The notes: generated from the letters alone by a model not told the origin. A stretch of DNA of 64,000 nt from Actinopolymorpha singaporensis (GCF_900104745.1 NZ_LT629732.1:2715981-2779980), one strand, 5' to 3'. Positions 15,197 to 25,082 are shown, counted from the first letter of the stretch. Made by a program: numbers and translations.

Positions 15197-17188
15197 ATGA
15201 CAACGGCACGCGCGGGCAGACCCGAACGCAGGAGCCTTCTGAAGTGGGGCGGTGGCACCCTCCTGGGAAGCTGGCTGCTGTCCGGGTGTGACCTGCTGTC
15301 GACAGACCCGTCGGACAAGAAGCGAAGCGGCCCGAAGGGCGCGGCTTCGGGCAGTGACGTCAAGGAGGCGCCGGCGCTGGCCGCCCAGGTCCAGCAGGGG
15401 AAGCTGCCTCCGCTCGCCCAGCGGCTTCCGAAGAAGCCGGCGGTCGTCAAGCCGCTGGAACAGCTCGGCAACTACGGCGGCACGATCCGGATGGCCACCA
15501 CCGTTCAGTCCGGTGCGCACTTCCTCATCATCGCGCGGGAGGGCCTGGTGGAGTGGGCTCCCGGCTCGACGGACGTCGTGCCCGGCCTGGCGGAGTCGTG
15601 GGACATCGGCGAGGGCGGCAAGGTCTACACGTTCCACCTCCGCGAGGGCGCGAAGTGGTCCGACGGCCATCCCTTCACCGCCGACGACCTCGTCTTCTTC
15701 TACGAGTCGATCCTCTCCAACAAGGAGCTCACGCCCGTCTTCCCGACGTGGCTCATCATCAACGGCAAGCCAGGCGTGATTTCCAAGGTCGACGACCACA
15801 CCGTGCGGTTCTCCTTCGACGGTCCACACGGACTTCTCCTACGCCAGATGGCGTTCCGCGGCGCCTTCCAGGGAAGTCTGCTGACGCCGAAGCACTACCT
15901 CAGCCAGTTCCACGTCGACCACGCACCGAAAGCCGAGCTTGACAAGAAGGTGAAGGCGGCCGGACTGAAGTCGTGGGTGGACCTGTTTGCGGCGAAGGCC
16001 TCGGCCGGCGACAACCCTGACCGGCCGGCGATGGGCCCGTGGAAGCTGACCCACCAGATCACCGCCAGCGATCCCCGTTTCGTCGCCGAACGCAACCCGT
16101 ACTACTGGAAGGTCGACACCAGGGGCCGCCAGCTCCCGTACGTCGACACCATCACCCAGGCGAAGCTGAGCCCGGAGACCATTGCGCTGCAGGCGATCGG
16201 CGGCGATTTGGACATCCAGTTCGAGACGCTCAACGTCCGCGACCTGCCGGTGCTCGCAGACTCCGCGAAGAAGAACGGCTTCCGGCTCCTGCGCTGGGCG
16301 AGCGACGCTCCGTGGATCGCGATGTACATGAACCAGAGCGACAAGGACCCGGTGCTGCGCGGGTTGATGCAGAGCCTCGACTTCCGCGCCGGGTTGTCCC
16401 ACGCTCTCAACCGCGAGGAGATGAACAAGATCCTCTACGCGGGCGCGGGCGGAACGCGTCAGCCATGTGCGGTGCCGCAGGACGACTACTACATCAAGGG
16501 CTCCGGCAACCGGTTCACCACGTACGACGTCGCCAAGGCCAACGCGTACCTGGACAAGGCGGGATTGGACAAGCAGGACGGCAAGGGTTTCCGGTTGCGG
16601 CCCGACGGCAAGCCGCTGGAGCTTTCCATCACCACGTTCACCTTCGAGTACGGCGGGACGGCCGACGCCTCCGACGCGTACGAGATCGTCAAGGCGAACT
16701 GGCAGAAGGTCGGGGTGCGGACCAACTTCCAGAGCGTCAACGGACCGCTGTGGTCCGAACGCGCGACCAGCAACCTGCTCGACATTCCCGGCTACACCGT
16801 GGCGGGACTGCTGTGGGACGTGGACCCGGTCTGGTACGTACCGACGTCGAGAGCCTCCTACTGGGCGCCCGCGTACGGCGAGTGGTACGAGACCGGAGGC
16901 AAGAGTGGGATGGAGCCACCGCCGCAGTACCGCCGCCTGCAACAGCTCTACGACCGGATGGCGAGCGAGGTCGACGAACAGGCGCGGCTCGCGATCGGCC
17001 GGCAGATTCTCGAGGCGCACGACGAGAACGTCTGGATGATCGGCACGGTCACCGCGCCGTTCGCCCCGGTCGTGGTCAGTGCCGACCTGATGAACGTGCT
17101 GAGCGACGCGGTGCTGAGCTACCGGCTGCAGTTCATGGCGACCAGTGCAATGGAGCAGATGGCGTACAAGAACCCCGACGACCACTGA
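15197..17188 (+). CDS. ABC transporter solute-binding lipoprotein, family 5 (peptide/oligosaccharide type)
   Basis: 663 aa. The N-terminus has a twin-arginine-like R-R-S-L-L-K and lipobox L-L-S-G-C, so it is exported and lipid-anchored. The mature part starts with L-P-P-L-A-Q-R-L-P and then Y-G-G-T-I-R, the SBP_bac_5 entry, with the family motif L-R-E-G-A-K-W-S-D-G-H-P-F-T-A-D-D near 150. A paralogue with the same LPPLA-RLP region is encoded at 29739. No permease or ATPase gene is adjacent; a hydrolase follows 44 bases downstream. GAAGGAG precedes the ATG by ten bases. A TTGACC at 15111 may be part of its promoter. The ligand is unknown. Confidence 0.85.
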   Translation: MTTARAGRPERRSLLKWGGGTLLGSWLLSGCDLLSTDPSDKKRSGPKGAASGSDVKEAPALAAQVQQGKLPPLAQRLPKKPAVVKPLEQLGNYGGTIRMATTVQSGAHFLIIAREGLVEWAPGSTDVVPGLAESWDIGEGGKVYTFHLREGAKWSDGHPFTADDLVFFYESILSNKELTPVFPTWLIINGKPGVISKVDDHTVRFSFDGPHGLLLRQMAFRGAFQGSLLTPKHYLSQFHVDHAPKAELDKKVKAAGLKSWVDLFAAKASAGDNPDRPAMGPWKLTHQITASDPRFVAERNPYYWKVDTRGRQLPYVDTITQAKLSPETIALQAIGGDLDIQFETLNVRDLPVLADSAKKNGFRLLRWASDAPWIAMYMNQSDKDPVLRGLMQSLDFRAGLSHALNREEMNKILYAGAGGTRQPCAVPQDDYYIKGSGNRFTTYDVAKANAYLDKAGLDKQDGKGFRLRPDGKPLELSITTFTFEYGGTADASDAYEIVKANWQKVGVRTNFQSVNGPLWSERATSNLLDIPGYTVAGLLWDVDPVWYVPTSRASYWAPAYGEWYETGGKSGMEPPPQYRRLQQLYDRMASEVDEQARLAIGRQILEAHDENVWMIGTVTAPFAPVVVSADLMNVLSDAVLSYRLQFMATSAMEQMAYKNPDDH

Positions 17189-17232
17189 CGAACACCCGCG
17201 ATCAACATCAGGCATCGAAAGGGCAGCGCCCG

Positions 17233-18366
17233 ATGTCGTACCTCTGGTACTGGCCGGACGGAGGATGGGACTTCGCGGCCTGGAAGGCACGCCAGACGTG
17301 GGAGCCGGTGGTCAGCGAGCAGTCGGGTTCGGCCGAACCGCTGCCGCTGCTGGCCGGCCGCTCGCCCGAGGAGCGGCTCGCCGGCTGGGAGCAGGCGCGC
17401 GCGGGCTGGCAGTCCGTGTCCGCCGAGATCCTCGGCTCGGTGACCGACGAGCCGCCCGCAACGATGTCATGGGAGTACCTCGGGGACGAGTTCGTGGTCT
17501 CACCGCCCGCGCCGGGCCATCCGTACGCGATGCGCAGGCTGCGCTACCTGCTGACCCGCGAGGAGTGGGGTTACGCCTGGCTGCTGACGCCGACGGATGC
17601 CACCGAGCCCCGTCCCGCCGTCATCGCCCTGCACCAGACCACCGCGTCCGGCAAGGCGGAGGTGGTCGGGCTGGAGACCACCGGCAACACCAGCCACGTG
17701 CGGTACGCCGCCGAGCTCGCCGCACGAGGGTTCGTCGTGCTGGCACCGGACGCGATCGCGTTCGGGGAGCGCCAGGCCGGCCACGCCAACGCGCGCTACC
17801 GGTCGGCCGAGGAATTCTTCGCCGCCCACCCCGACGGGTCGGTGATGGCGAAGATGTCCTTCGACGTGTCCCGGGCCGTCGACCTGCTCGAGGTGGTTCC
17901 GCAGGTGGACGGGCGCAGGATCGGCTGCATCGGCCACTCCCACGGGGCGTACGGCACGGTGTTCGCCATGCTGGGCGAGCCGCGGATAGCGGCCGGCGTC
18001 GCCAGCTGCGGACTGAATCTCCTACGGCAGGACCCGTCGCCGCACCGCTGGTGGCTCCAGACCGCGCTGATCCCTCGCCTCGGCCTCTACGCCCCGGCGG
18101 TCCAGCAGACGCCGCTGGACTTCCACCACTGGCTGGCGCTGGTGGCGCCCAGGCCGCTGATGGTCGTGGCCGGCACGCGGGACGCGATCTTCCCCGACGT
18201 GGGCGAGGCGCGCTGGCTGGACCAGGTACGCGAGGTGTACGGGGCGTACGGAGCCGAACAGTCGTTCGTTCGGTGGGTTTTCGACGGTCCACACACGTTC
18301 CCGCCCGCCGCCCGGCACCAGGCGTACGGCATGCTCACCGAGGCACTCCGACTGAGCGAAACCTGA
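17233..18366 (+). CDS. Alpha/beta hydrolase (dienelactone hydrolase/acetyl esterase-like)
   Basis: 377 aa, no signal peptide. The nucleophile elbow is G-H-S-H-G-A-Y-G; the likely acid is Asp in A-G-T-R-D-A-I-F-P-D and the histidine in D-G-P-H-T-F-P-P. The length and the N-terminal cap of about 120 residues fit esterases found beside sugar uptake genes, but no substrate can be stated. It follows the solute-binding lipoprotein closely and is probably cotranscribed, so it may act on what that protein delivers. Confidence 0.8.
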   Translation: MSYLWYWPDGGWDFAAWKARQTWEPVVSEQSGSAEPLPLLAGRSPEERLAGWEQARAGWQSVSAEILGSVTDEPPATMSWEYLGDEFVVSPPAPGHPYAMRRLRYLLTREEWGYAWLLTPTDATEPRPAVIALHQTTASGKAEVVGLETTGNTSHVRYAAELAARGFVVLAPDAIAFGERQAGHANARYRSAEEFFAAHPDGSVMAKMSFDVSRAVDLLEVVPQVDGRRIGCIGHSHGAYGTVFAMLGEPRIAAGVASCGLNLLRQDPSPHRWWLQTALIPRLGLYAPAVQQTPLDFHHWLALVAPRPLMVVAGTRDAIFPDVGEARWLDQVREVYGAYGAEQSFVRWVFDGPHTFPPAARHQAYGMLTEALRLSET

Positions 18367-18591
18367 CGTGCCGAGCTGGCGAATGGCCGGAGTCGGACAT
18401 TCGGGCGACGAATCCGGAATAGGACGCCGGCTCACCGGTGTTCGAGCAGCCGATGACCGGACGGTACTTCTGGCGGCGCCTGCACGTCGATCTGCGACGG
18501 CAGGCCAGCTGTGCGTGTCGGCGCTGCCCAGCGCTGTAGTACCCGCCATCCCGCCATCTCTTCCCGCCTTTACTTCCGGAGGCTCCGCACC

Positions 18592-19950
18592 ATGGTCGAC
18601 TCGGCCACCGAAACCAGCGCGCCCAGACGGCGCGTCTCCGTACCCTTCTGGGCGCAGGTCCTGCTCGGCCTGGCGCTCGGCCTGATCCTCGGCGGCATCG
18701 CCCGCGGGTTCCAGGTCAACTGGCTCGCGGAGACCCTGACCCAGATCGGTTCCATCTTCGTCCAGCTGCTGAAGATCACAGTGGTACCGCTGATCTTCAC
18801 TGCGATCGTCGCGAGCATCGCCAACCTTCGCGAGGTGCGCAACGCCGCCCGCCTCGCCGGGCAGACCCTGCTGTGGTTCATGATCACCTCCCTCATCGCG
18901 GTGGTCATCGGAATGGCGATCGGCCTGATCACCAACCCCGGAGCGAACAGCGGGCTGACCCCGGAAGGCGCGTCCTACAAGGGTGGAAGCGGCACCTGGC
19001 TCGACTTCCTGAGCGGCCTGGTCCCGGCCAACTTCCTCGGGCTCACCGCGAACACCCAGACCGGCGACACCGGGCCCACCACCTCGCTGGACTTCAACGT
19101 CCTGCAGTTGGTCGTCGTCGCCGCCGCCATCGGTATCGCCGCGCTGAAGGTGGGCGACAAGGCCGAGCCCTTCCTGGCGTTCAACCGCTCGGCTCTGGAG
19201 ATCGTGCAGAAGGTGCTGTGGTGGATCATCCGCCTCGCGCCGCTCGGCACGCTGGGCCTGATCGGCAAGGCGGTTGCGACGTACGGCTGGAACCTCCTCG
19301 CCCCGCTTGCGGTGTTCACCGTCGACGTGTACGTCGGTTGCGCGCTGGTGCTGTTCGGCGTCTACTCGATCCTCGCCCGGGCGCACGGGCTTTCGCCGGC
19401 GAAGTTCTTCTCCGGTGCGTGGCCCGCGATCCAGCTGGCGTTCGTGTCCCGCTCCTCCGTGGGAACGATGCCACTGACCCGGCAGGTCACCATCCGCAAC
19501 CTCGGCGTGCCCGAGTCGTACGCGTCGTTCGCGGTGCCGTTCGGCGCGACCACCAAGATGGACGGCTGCGCGGCGATCTACCCCGCCCTCGCGGCCATCA
19601 CGGTGGCGCAGATCTTCGGCGTGCCGCTGGGCATCAAGGAGTACCTCCTCATCGCGTTCGTCTCGGTGTTCGGCTCCGCCGCCACCGCCGGGCTCACCGG
19701 CGCGATCGTGATGCTGACGCTCACCCTGTCGACCCTGGGTCTGCCGCTGGAGGGCGTCGGCCTGCTCATCGCCATCGACCCGATCCTGGACATGATGCGG
19801 ACCGCGACCAACGTCGCCGGGCAGGCGCTGGTGCCGACGCTGGTGGCAAAGCGGGAAGGCATCCTGGACGAGGCGATCTACAACTCCGAGCGCACCGACC
19901 TGGTCAACGAGCCGGAGCCGGAGCGAGAGCGCGTGGTCGCGACGGCATAG
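18592..19950 (+). CDS. Dicarboxylate/amino acid:cation symporter (DAACS family)
   Basis: 452 aa with eight membrane helices and two re-entrant loops expected for the family. Landmarks: S-R-S-S-V-G-T-M-P (hairpin 1), T-T-K-M-D-G (the usual N-M-D-G motif with Lys for Asn), and D-M-M-R-T-A-T-N-V-A-G-Q. In the last, the Asp, Arg and Asn that bind substrate and sodium in GltPh are kept, but the position of sodium ligand Asp405 is Gln. It probably imports C4-dicarboxylates or acidic amino acids, perhaps with altered ion coupling. ATG 18592 has GGAGG nine bases upstream. A hairpin terminator follows. The 225 bases before the gene hold no other gene. Confidence 0.85.
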   Translation: MVDSATETSAPRRRVSVPFWAQVLLGLALGLILGGIARGFQVNWLAETLTQIGSIFVQLLKITVVPLIFTAIVASIANLREVRNAARLAGQTLLWFMITSLIAVVIGMAIGLITNPGANSGLTPEGASYKGGSGTWLDFLSGLVPANFLGLTANTQTGDTGPTTSLDFNVLQLVVVAAAIGIAALKVGDKAEPFLAFNRSALEIVQKVLWWIIRLAPLGTLGLIGKAVATYGWNLLAPLAVFTVDVYVGCALVLFGVYSILARAHGLSPAKFFSGAWPAIQLAFVSRSSVGTMPLTRQVTIRNLGVPESYASFAVPFGATTKMDGCAAIYPALAAITVAQIFGVPLGIKEYLLIAFVSVFGSAATAGLTGAIVMLTLTLSTLGLPLEGVGLLIAIDPILDMMRTATNVAGQALVPTLVAKREGILDEAIYNSERTDLVNEPEPERERVVATA

Positions 19951-19987
19951 CCACGAGATCGGCTGCGTACGTCGCAGTCTCCCTCGA

Positions 19988-20023
19988 CGACGCCCCTGTC
20001 CTCTCCGGAGGCCAGGGGCGTCG
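19988..20023 (+). terminator. Hairpin terminator after the symporter gene
   Basis: Perfect 11-base stem (CGACGCCCCTG and its complement) with a 14-base loop, 38 bases after the stop. There is no T-tract, as is common in actinobacteria. Confidence 0.65.
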
Positions 20024-20173
20024 CCGTTCCCGGATTGAAGCACCGTCTCGCTGCCAGGGCGGGAAGGCGGTTGTGCCACACCAGGCGCAAGAAGGAACTG
20101 GCCTGGCACGAGGGCTTTCGCTCCGCAAGTTTTCACTCTCCTCGGCAGCTTTACGAAGAAGTGCAGCCCACTC

Positions 20174-20194
20174 CCTGAAGAGTCGCTCTTCAGG
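20174..20194. promoter_or_regulatory. Perfect palindrome overlapping a -35 region
   Basis: CCTGAAGAG-TCG-CTCTTCAGG, nine-base arms without mismatch, ending about 24 bases before the -10 box of the next gene. A repressor bound here would block the -35 contact. Confidence 0.55.
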
Positions 20195-20217
20195 TGTACG
20201 ACGTCGTTGTCGCGATC

Positions 20218-20223
20218 TATGGT
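20218..20223 (+). promoter_or_regulatory. -10 box of a leaderless promoter
   Basis: TATGGT, six bases, then ATG 20230. Confidence 0.5.
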
Positions 20224-20229
20224 CAACGA

Positions 20230-20988
20230 ATGAGTGAGTACGCCGACGCAATCCGTGAACTGGGTGACTGCGGCGTCATCCGTGCGTTCCAGTGGGCATG
20301 GGGCAGCGCGCGAAAGTCCACGCTGAAGTCGTTTGATCCCAAGACGGGACACGATCAGGGCTGGCTCGGATACACCGCCTACAAGATCTTCACGGCTCGA
20401 CTGGATCGTGTGTTCTCGACCGGCCACTTCGAAGTTCGGTCCAACCAATCTCAGGCCGAGCGGCAACTCCTCGTGTCCACAGGGCTGTCCGAAACTGAGT
20501 ACCTGACGATGCCTACTCTTCCTTCAGGCTTGGTTGTCCATGACGATCTCAATGGATCACAGGGTTGGCGTCGTGAAAACTGGCGGACGCTGTTGCAGTC
20601 ATTCGGCGGTCAGCACGTGGACCGCATCATGTGGTCGCAGAAGAGCCAGACCAAACGGGGGGTGGCTCGTCAACCGGATCCCGACCAGCAACCGTTGCCG
20701 AGGGACGTCCTCGACCTCCGGATGGCCGCTGATTTGGGAGACGAGATCTTTGCGCCACCGGAGACCGCGCACCAAGCGGTGACGCTCGTCTGTGCTTACG
20801 CAATACACCTCGCTTCCGGGGAAACGGAGCTTCACTTGGGACGCCCTCGCCAGAACCGGCGTGGCGAGAAGGCCTGGTACTGGCGCAAACGAATAGATCC
20901 GGGCGGAGACAACGACGGCGACGAGGGAGGCGTACTCCAACCGTCTCGCGCACCTTCCCCGCTGCCCGCAGACAAACTCACGCTGTGA
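20230..20988 (+). CDS. Protein of unknown function, low-GC, possibly acquired
   Basis: 252 aa, soluble, with no signal peptide and no domain recognised. The first 130 residues are rich in Trp, Lys and Gln and look like a compact alpha/beta fold; the last 50 are charged and Pro/Gly-rich, probably disordered. Codon use differs from the neighbours: A- and T-ending codons such as aat, cca, ctt and gat are frequent. The start is set by the TATGGT-N6-ATG promoter; an upstream GTG at 20194 would include the palindrome. It is bounded by a terminator on each side and so is its own unit, which with its composition suggests recent transfer. Confidence 0.6.
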   Translation: MSEYADAIRELGDCGVIRAFQWAWGSARKSTLKSFDPKTGHDQGWLGYTAYKIFTARLDRVFSTGHFEVRSNQSQAERQLLVSTGLSETEYLTMPTLPSGLVVHDDLNGSQGWRRENWRTLLQSFGGQHVDRIMWSQKSQTKRGVARQPDPDQQPLPRDVLDLRMAADLGDEIFAPPETAHQAVTLVCAYAIHLASGETELHLGRPRQNRRGEKAWYWRKRIDPGGDNDGDEGGVLQPSRAPSPLPADKLTL

Positions 20989-21027
20989 GCGCGCTGGCGC
21001 GGCACTTGGTCTCGCCGGCGCGCTCAC
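20985..21027. terminator. Bidirectional terminator overlapping a stop codon
   Basis: GTGAGCGCGC pairs perfectly with GCGCGCTCAC; after one mismatch four further pairs extend the stem, leaving a 13-base loop. The left arm contains the TGA of the upstream gene. It sits between two convergent genes. Confidence 0.75.
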
Positions 21028-21048
21028 CTAAGCATGGGTTCGCGGTCA

Positions 21049-22212
21049 CTACTCGCAGTGGTGTTCGACGAGGGGCCGACCGAGGTCGCCGTTGGTGAAC
21101 TGCCCGACCGCCCACAGGCAGTTCGTTCCTGGGATCGTTGCCACGTCGGCGAAGGCGTTGGCGACCGAGCCCGGACTGGCGCTCGGCGAGGCCGTCCACG
21201 TGTCGCCATTCCAGTGAGCGGCCAACGTCTGCCCGGCCTGGCTGCCCACGGTCCAGATGTCGTTCGAGCCGACCACCCGGACGTCACCGAGGGAGGCGTC
21301 CGCAGGAAGGCCAGACATGTCCACGGCCGACCAGGCGTCACCGTCCCAGCGCAGTACGAGCGGTGTCTGCTCCGCACCGTCCTGTTGCCAGCCGACGGAC
21401 CAGACCTGACCGCGCGGACCGGTCGCCACGCTGGACAGCAGGGAACCCTCACCGGGGGCCGGGCTCTTGACGACGGTCCATCTGGTGCCATCCCAGCGCT
21501 CGGTCAGCGTACGCATCGTCCCGTCGCCGGTGTCGTAGTCACCGACCGCCCAGACGTCGTCCGCGGAGGTCGCGGCGACGTCGAGAAGGAAGCTGCCGAG
21601 CCCGTCCGTGCCGGGACTGGGGCTGGCAACCGTCGACCAGGTCCGCCCGTCCCAGTGCTGGACCAGAGTTCTGCCCGTGAAAGGCCAGGCGATCGTGCTC
21701 CCGACCGCCCAGGCGTTCGTGGGTGACAACGCGACCACCTTGTTGAGCGTCGCGTCCTGGCCCTCGACCGTCGGGCTCGGCACGATCCGCCACCGGGCGC
21801 CGTCCCAGTGGAGCACCAGCGTCCGGTGCTTGCCGTCCGGGCCGATGTCGTAGCCGGTGGCCCAGACGTCGTTCGGGGACGTGCCGGCGACGCCGAACAG
21901 CCAGTTCTCCCGGGCACTGCGGTTGGGACTGGGAATGCGCAGCCAGCGCGTGCCGTCCCAGTGCAGGGTCAGCGTGCTGACGGTCGAGTTCCCACCCGTG
22001 TAGCCGACCGCCCAGGCGTCCGAAGGACCGAACGCCACGACCCCGGTCAGGTCGGCCTGTCCGCGCAACGCCCGAACCGGTGACACCTCCCAACCGTCGC
22101 TGTCGGTCTGTGCCGACGCAGCCGTGGCCGCGCCGGTGAGAAACGTCGTCGCCATGAGTACGCCGGCGGTCACCGCGCCGATCCAGCGTGCCCGTGACCT
22201 TGTCTTCCACAC
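21049..22212 (-). CDS. Secreted beta-propeller-like repeat protein
   Basis: 387 aa. The signal peptide W-K-T-R-S-R-A-R-W followed by a hydrophobic core ends at A-A-S-A. The rest is six to seven repeats of about 45-55 residues with the pattern D-V-W-A-V-G ... L-x-x-H-W-D-G-x-x-W-x-x-V-x-S-P, each making one blade-like sheet. It is likely an extracellular binding or surface protein; no catalytic residues stand out. The start is GTG 22212, because GGAGGTGATC, a near-perfect Shine-Dalgarno, lies directly upstream; an earlier in-frame GTG lacks one. Confidence 0.78.
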   Translation of the reverse strand: MWKTRSRARWIGAVTAGVLMATTFLTGAATAASAQTDSDGWEVSPVRALRGQADLTGVVAFGPSDAWAVGYTGGNSTVSTLTLHWDGTRWLRIPSPNRSARENWLFGVAGTSPNDVWATGYDIGPDGKHRTLVLHWDGARWRIVPSPTVEGQDATLNKVVALSPTNAWAVGSTIAWPFTGRTLVQHWDGRTWSTVASPSPGTDGLGSFLLDVAATSADDVWAVGDYDTGDGTMRTLTERWDGTRWTVVKSPAPGEGSLLSSVATGPRGQVWSVGWQQDGAEQTPLVLRWDGDAWSAVDMSGLPADASLGDVRVVGSNDIWTVGSQAGQTLAAHWNGDTWTASPSASPGSVANAFADVATIPGTNCLWAVGQFTNGDLGRPLVEHHCE

Positions 22213-22403
22213 GGGGATCACCTCCACGAAAGCGCATCCGTCTACCTGGGGATGCCGATGCGGAGCCGAAGGTTGCCGACGCGACCAAAAGGTGACCTAC
22301 GCCGTGAGACAGGCCCTCAGACATCTGATGAATGAGCGGTAGCATGCCGCCCGGGCTGATGCCGGCTCCGTGTCTCGGCATCGTGAACAAGGGGTGGGTA
22401 GAC

Positions 22404-24998
22404 GTGCGACTCCACTACTCGAAGCCGGCCAGGATCTGGACCGACGCACTCCCGATCGGGAACGGCAACCTCGGCGCGATGTGCTTCGGCGGCGTGGAAC
22501 TCGACCGTTTCCAGCTGAACGACGACACGTGCTGGTCCGGTTCGCCGGCGACGGTGGCCGGCAACCCGCCGGTCGACGTGGACGCCGCGCGGGAGGGGCT
22601 GTCTACCGTCCGGGAGGCCCTCGACGCGGGGGATGTGCGCGGGGCGGAGGCGGCCGTCCGCAGGCTCCAGTACGGTCACAGCCAGGCGTACCAGCCGTTG
22701 GCCGACCTGTGGCTCATGCAGGACACGCGGGAGGACGGCCCGGCCGGATACCGGCGCGCACTGGATCTGCGTACTGCGGTCGCGTCACACCGGTGGACGC
22801 AAGCCGGGATTGACATCATCCAGGAGTCCTGGTCGAGCAGACCGAACGCCGCCCTCGTGGTGCACCGGCGGGTCGAGCCCCTGCCAGGCTCAGCAGACGC
22901 CGACGCCGACGCCCGGTTGCCCGAGACCACCGTCCGGATCGACTCGCCCCACCCCACCGCCACCTGCACGACGATCCCTTCTGACGCTGAGGCCGGCGCT
23001 GACGGCGCTGACGGCGCGGCGGCCGACGGGCTCGAGCTGGTCGTCCGTATGCCGTCCGACGTGATCCCCTCCCACGACAGGTCGGATTCGCCGGTCACCT
23101 ACGACGACGCGCCGCGTGCGGCGGTCACCGCGGTAGTCAGGCTTCGGGTCGTCACCGACGGCCAGGTCGCCGTACGCGACGACGGGCTGACCGTCGTCGC
23201 CGCGAGCCGGTTCGTGGTACTGGTCGCTTCGCAGACCGACTACGTGGACCCGCTCACCGCGCCGCACGGTGACGTCGAGGCCCTGCGGGCCCAGGTGTCC
23301 GAGCGGCTCGACGCGCTGGTCCGGCGGCTCACGGACGGCGGTGCCGACGGCGGTGTCGACGGGGGTGTCGACGGGGGTGTCGACGGCGGGGTGAATGCGC
23401 TGCGCGCCGAGCACGTGGCAGACCACGACGCGCTGTTCGGCCGGGTCGAGCTTCGCCTCGACGGTGCCGAGCACGAGCACCAGGGCGGGCAGCTGGACGA
23501 GCTGCCCACCGACGACCGCCTCGCGCGGCACGCCGCCGGCCTGCCGGACCCGGGACTGGCGGCGCTGCTCTTCCAGTACGGCCGCTATCTGCTGATCGCG
23601 AGTTCGCGGCCGGGAATGCTGCCGGCAAACCTGCAGGGGATCTGGAACGCCTCGGTCCGCCCGCCCTGGAGCAGCAACTACACGGTCAACATCAACCTGG
23701 AGATGAACTACTGGCCGGCCGAAGTCGCGAACCTCCCGGAGTGCCATGCGGCGTTGACGGACTGGCTCCGGTACGCCCATCGGACCGGACGCGCGGTGGC
23801 CCGCGACCTGTACGGTCTGGACGGTTGGGTTCTGCACCACAACTCCGACGCCTGGGGGTTCGCGCTACCGGTCGGCGACGGTACGCACGACCCGTGCTGG
23901 GCCTCGTGGCCGCTGGGTGCGGCGTGGCTGTGCCGCCACCTGTGGGACCACTACGACTACAGCCGGGACGAAACCTTCCTGCGCGACGTCGCGTGGCCCC
24001 TGGTCAGAGACGCCGCGGTGTTCTGCCTGGACTGGTTGGTGGAACGCCCGGACGGGACGCTCGCGGTCGCGCCGTCGACCTCTCCGGAGAACCACTTCGT
24101 CGCAACGGACGGGAAGCCGGCAGCCGTGTCGGTGTCCACGACCGCCGACGTGGCGATGATCCGGGACCTGCTGGACCGAGCTCTCGACCTGCAAGCCGCG
24201 CTTGACAGGTCCGGCCGAGGCGGCAGGGGCGGCAGAGACGACGGTACGGACCGGCAGGACAAGGAATGGCGGGAGCGGGTGGTCGACGCCCTGGACAGAC
24301 TTCCCGCCGAGCGGGTCGGAGCCGACGGCCGGCTGGCCGAGTGGTCCACCGAGCTTCGCGACGCCGAGCCGGAACACAGGCACATGTCGCACCTGTTCGG
24401 CGTCTATCCGGCCGAGCGGATCGGGCCCGAGTCGACTCCCGATCTCGCGGCGGCGGCGCTAGGGACTCTCACCGCGCGCGGCGACTACTCGACCGGCTGG
24501 TCGCTGGCGTGGCGGGTCTCCTTGCGTGCTCGGCTGCGAGACGCAGACGGTGCACACACCGCTCTTCGGGCGTTCCTCGTGCCGATGCCGGACGAGGTCC
24601 CGGAGAGTCCTGTGAGGGGACCGGGCGGGGTCTACCGCAGCTTGCTGTGCGCGCATCCGCCGTTCCAGATCGACGGAAACTTCGGTGTCACCGCAGGGAT
24701 CGCGGAGATGCTCGTGCAGTCCCACGACTCCACCCACGAGGTCACCGAGCTCCACCTGCTGCCGGCACTGCCTGATTCCTGGCGTACCGGTGCGTTCTCG
24801 GGGCTGCGGGCACGAGGTGGCGTCACCGTCGACGCGGAGTGGACCGACGGCGTGATCGACCGGGTCTTCGTCACGCCCGACACCGACCGGCGGATCGTCG
24901 TACACGCCGGAGGCGAGCGCGTCACGATCGATGCTCGCGCGGCGGAGCGACGTGCGGTCGAAGGGACGGTCCTGGCCGGCGAGGTTGCGCGGGGATGA
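22404..24998 (+). CDS. Glycoside hydrolase family 95 (alpha-L-fucosidase/galactosidase type)
   Basis: 864 aa with no signal peptide. The N-terminal beta-sandwich starts [11 protein letters not shown]. The (alpha/alpha)6 barrel has [10 protein letters not shown] (the two catalytic Asn of GH95), S-T-S-P-E-N-H (general acid Glu), H-R-H-M-S-H-L-F and F-Q-I-D-G-N-F-G (Asp that orients the base). GH95 inverts alpha-1,2-linked L-fucose or related galactose. Two Asp/Ala/Gly-rich inserts, one a DGGV tetrapeptide repeat, lie before the barrel. GTG 22404 is chosen because the family begins with this strand; AGGGG is upstream. GH43 follows 84 bases later. Confidence 0.88.
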   Translation: MRLHYSKPARIWTDALPIGNGNLGAMCFGGVELDRFQLNDDTCWSGSPATVAGNPPVDVDAAREGLSTVREALDAGDVRGAEAAVRRLQYGHSQAYQPLADLWLMQDTREDGPAGYRRALDLRTAVASHRWTQAGIDIIQESWSSRPNAALVVHRRVEPLPGSADADADARLPETTVRIDSPHPTATCTTIPSDAEAGADGADGAAADGLELVVRMPSDVIPSHDRSDSPVTYDDAPRAAVTAVVRLRVVTDGQVAVRDDGLTVVAASRFVVLVASQTDYVDPLTAPHGDVEALRAQVSERLDALVRRLTDGGADGGVDGGVDGGVDGGVNALRAEHVADHDALFGRVELRLDGAEHEHQGGQLDELPTDDRLARHAAGLPDPGLAALLFQYGRYLLIASSRPGMLPANLQGIWNASVRPPWSSNYTVNINLEMNYWPAEVANLPECHAALTDWLRYAHRTGRAVARDLYGLDGWVLHHNSDAWGFALPVGDGTHDPCWASWPLGAAWLCRHLWDHYDYSRDETFLRDVAWPLVRDAAVFCLDWLVERPDGTLAVAPSTSPENHFVATDGKPAAVSVSTTADVAMIRDLLDRALDLQAALDRSGRGGRGGRDDGTDRQDKEWRERVVDALDRLPAERVGADGRLAEWSTELRDAEPEHRHMSHLFGVYPAERIGPESTPDLAAAALGTLTARGDYSTGWSLAWRVSLRARLRDADGAHTALRAFLVPMPDEVPESPVRGPGGVYRSLLCAHPPFQIDGNFGVTAGIAEMLVQSHDSTHEVTELHLLPALPDSWRTGAFSGLRARGGVTVDAEWTDGVIDRVFVTPDTDRRIVVHAGGERVTIDARAAERRAVEGTVLAGEVARG
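23334..23393 (+). repeat. 12-base tandem repeat, five units, in the GH95 gene
   Basis: Units of the form GACGGSGGTGYC, the third and fourth identical, the fifth less exact. They encode Asp-Gly-Gly-Val/Ala repeats in a linker and can change length by slippage without shifting the frame. Confidence 0.85.
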
Positions 24999-25082
24999 AC
25001 CATCACCTAGCTTCATGATGATCACTTGCTCGGCGCCACTCGTACGGCTCGGACGCTTCACGTCCCTTTCAAAGGAGAAGGC

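Noticed and set aside
18022-20466. Long minus-strand open frame across esterase, symporter and orphan gene
   Set aside because: It spans two real genes and two terminator-like hairpins and has no protein-like composition.
23334-23393. CRISPR-like array
   Set aside because: Units are contiguous with no spacers and stay in frame within a gene.
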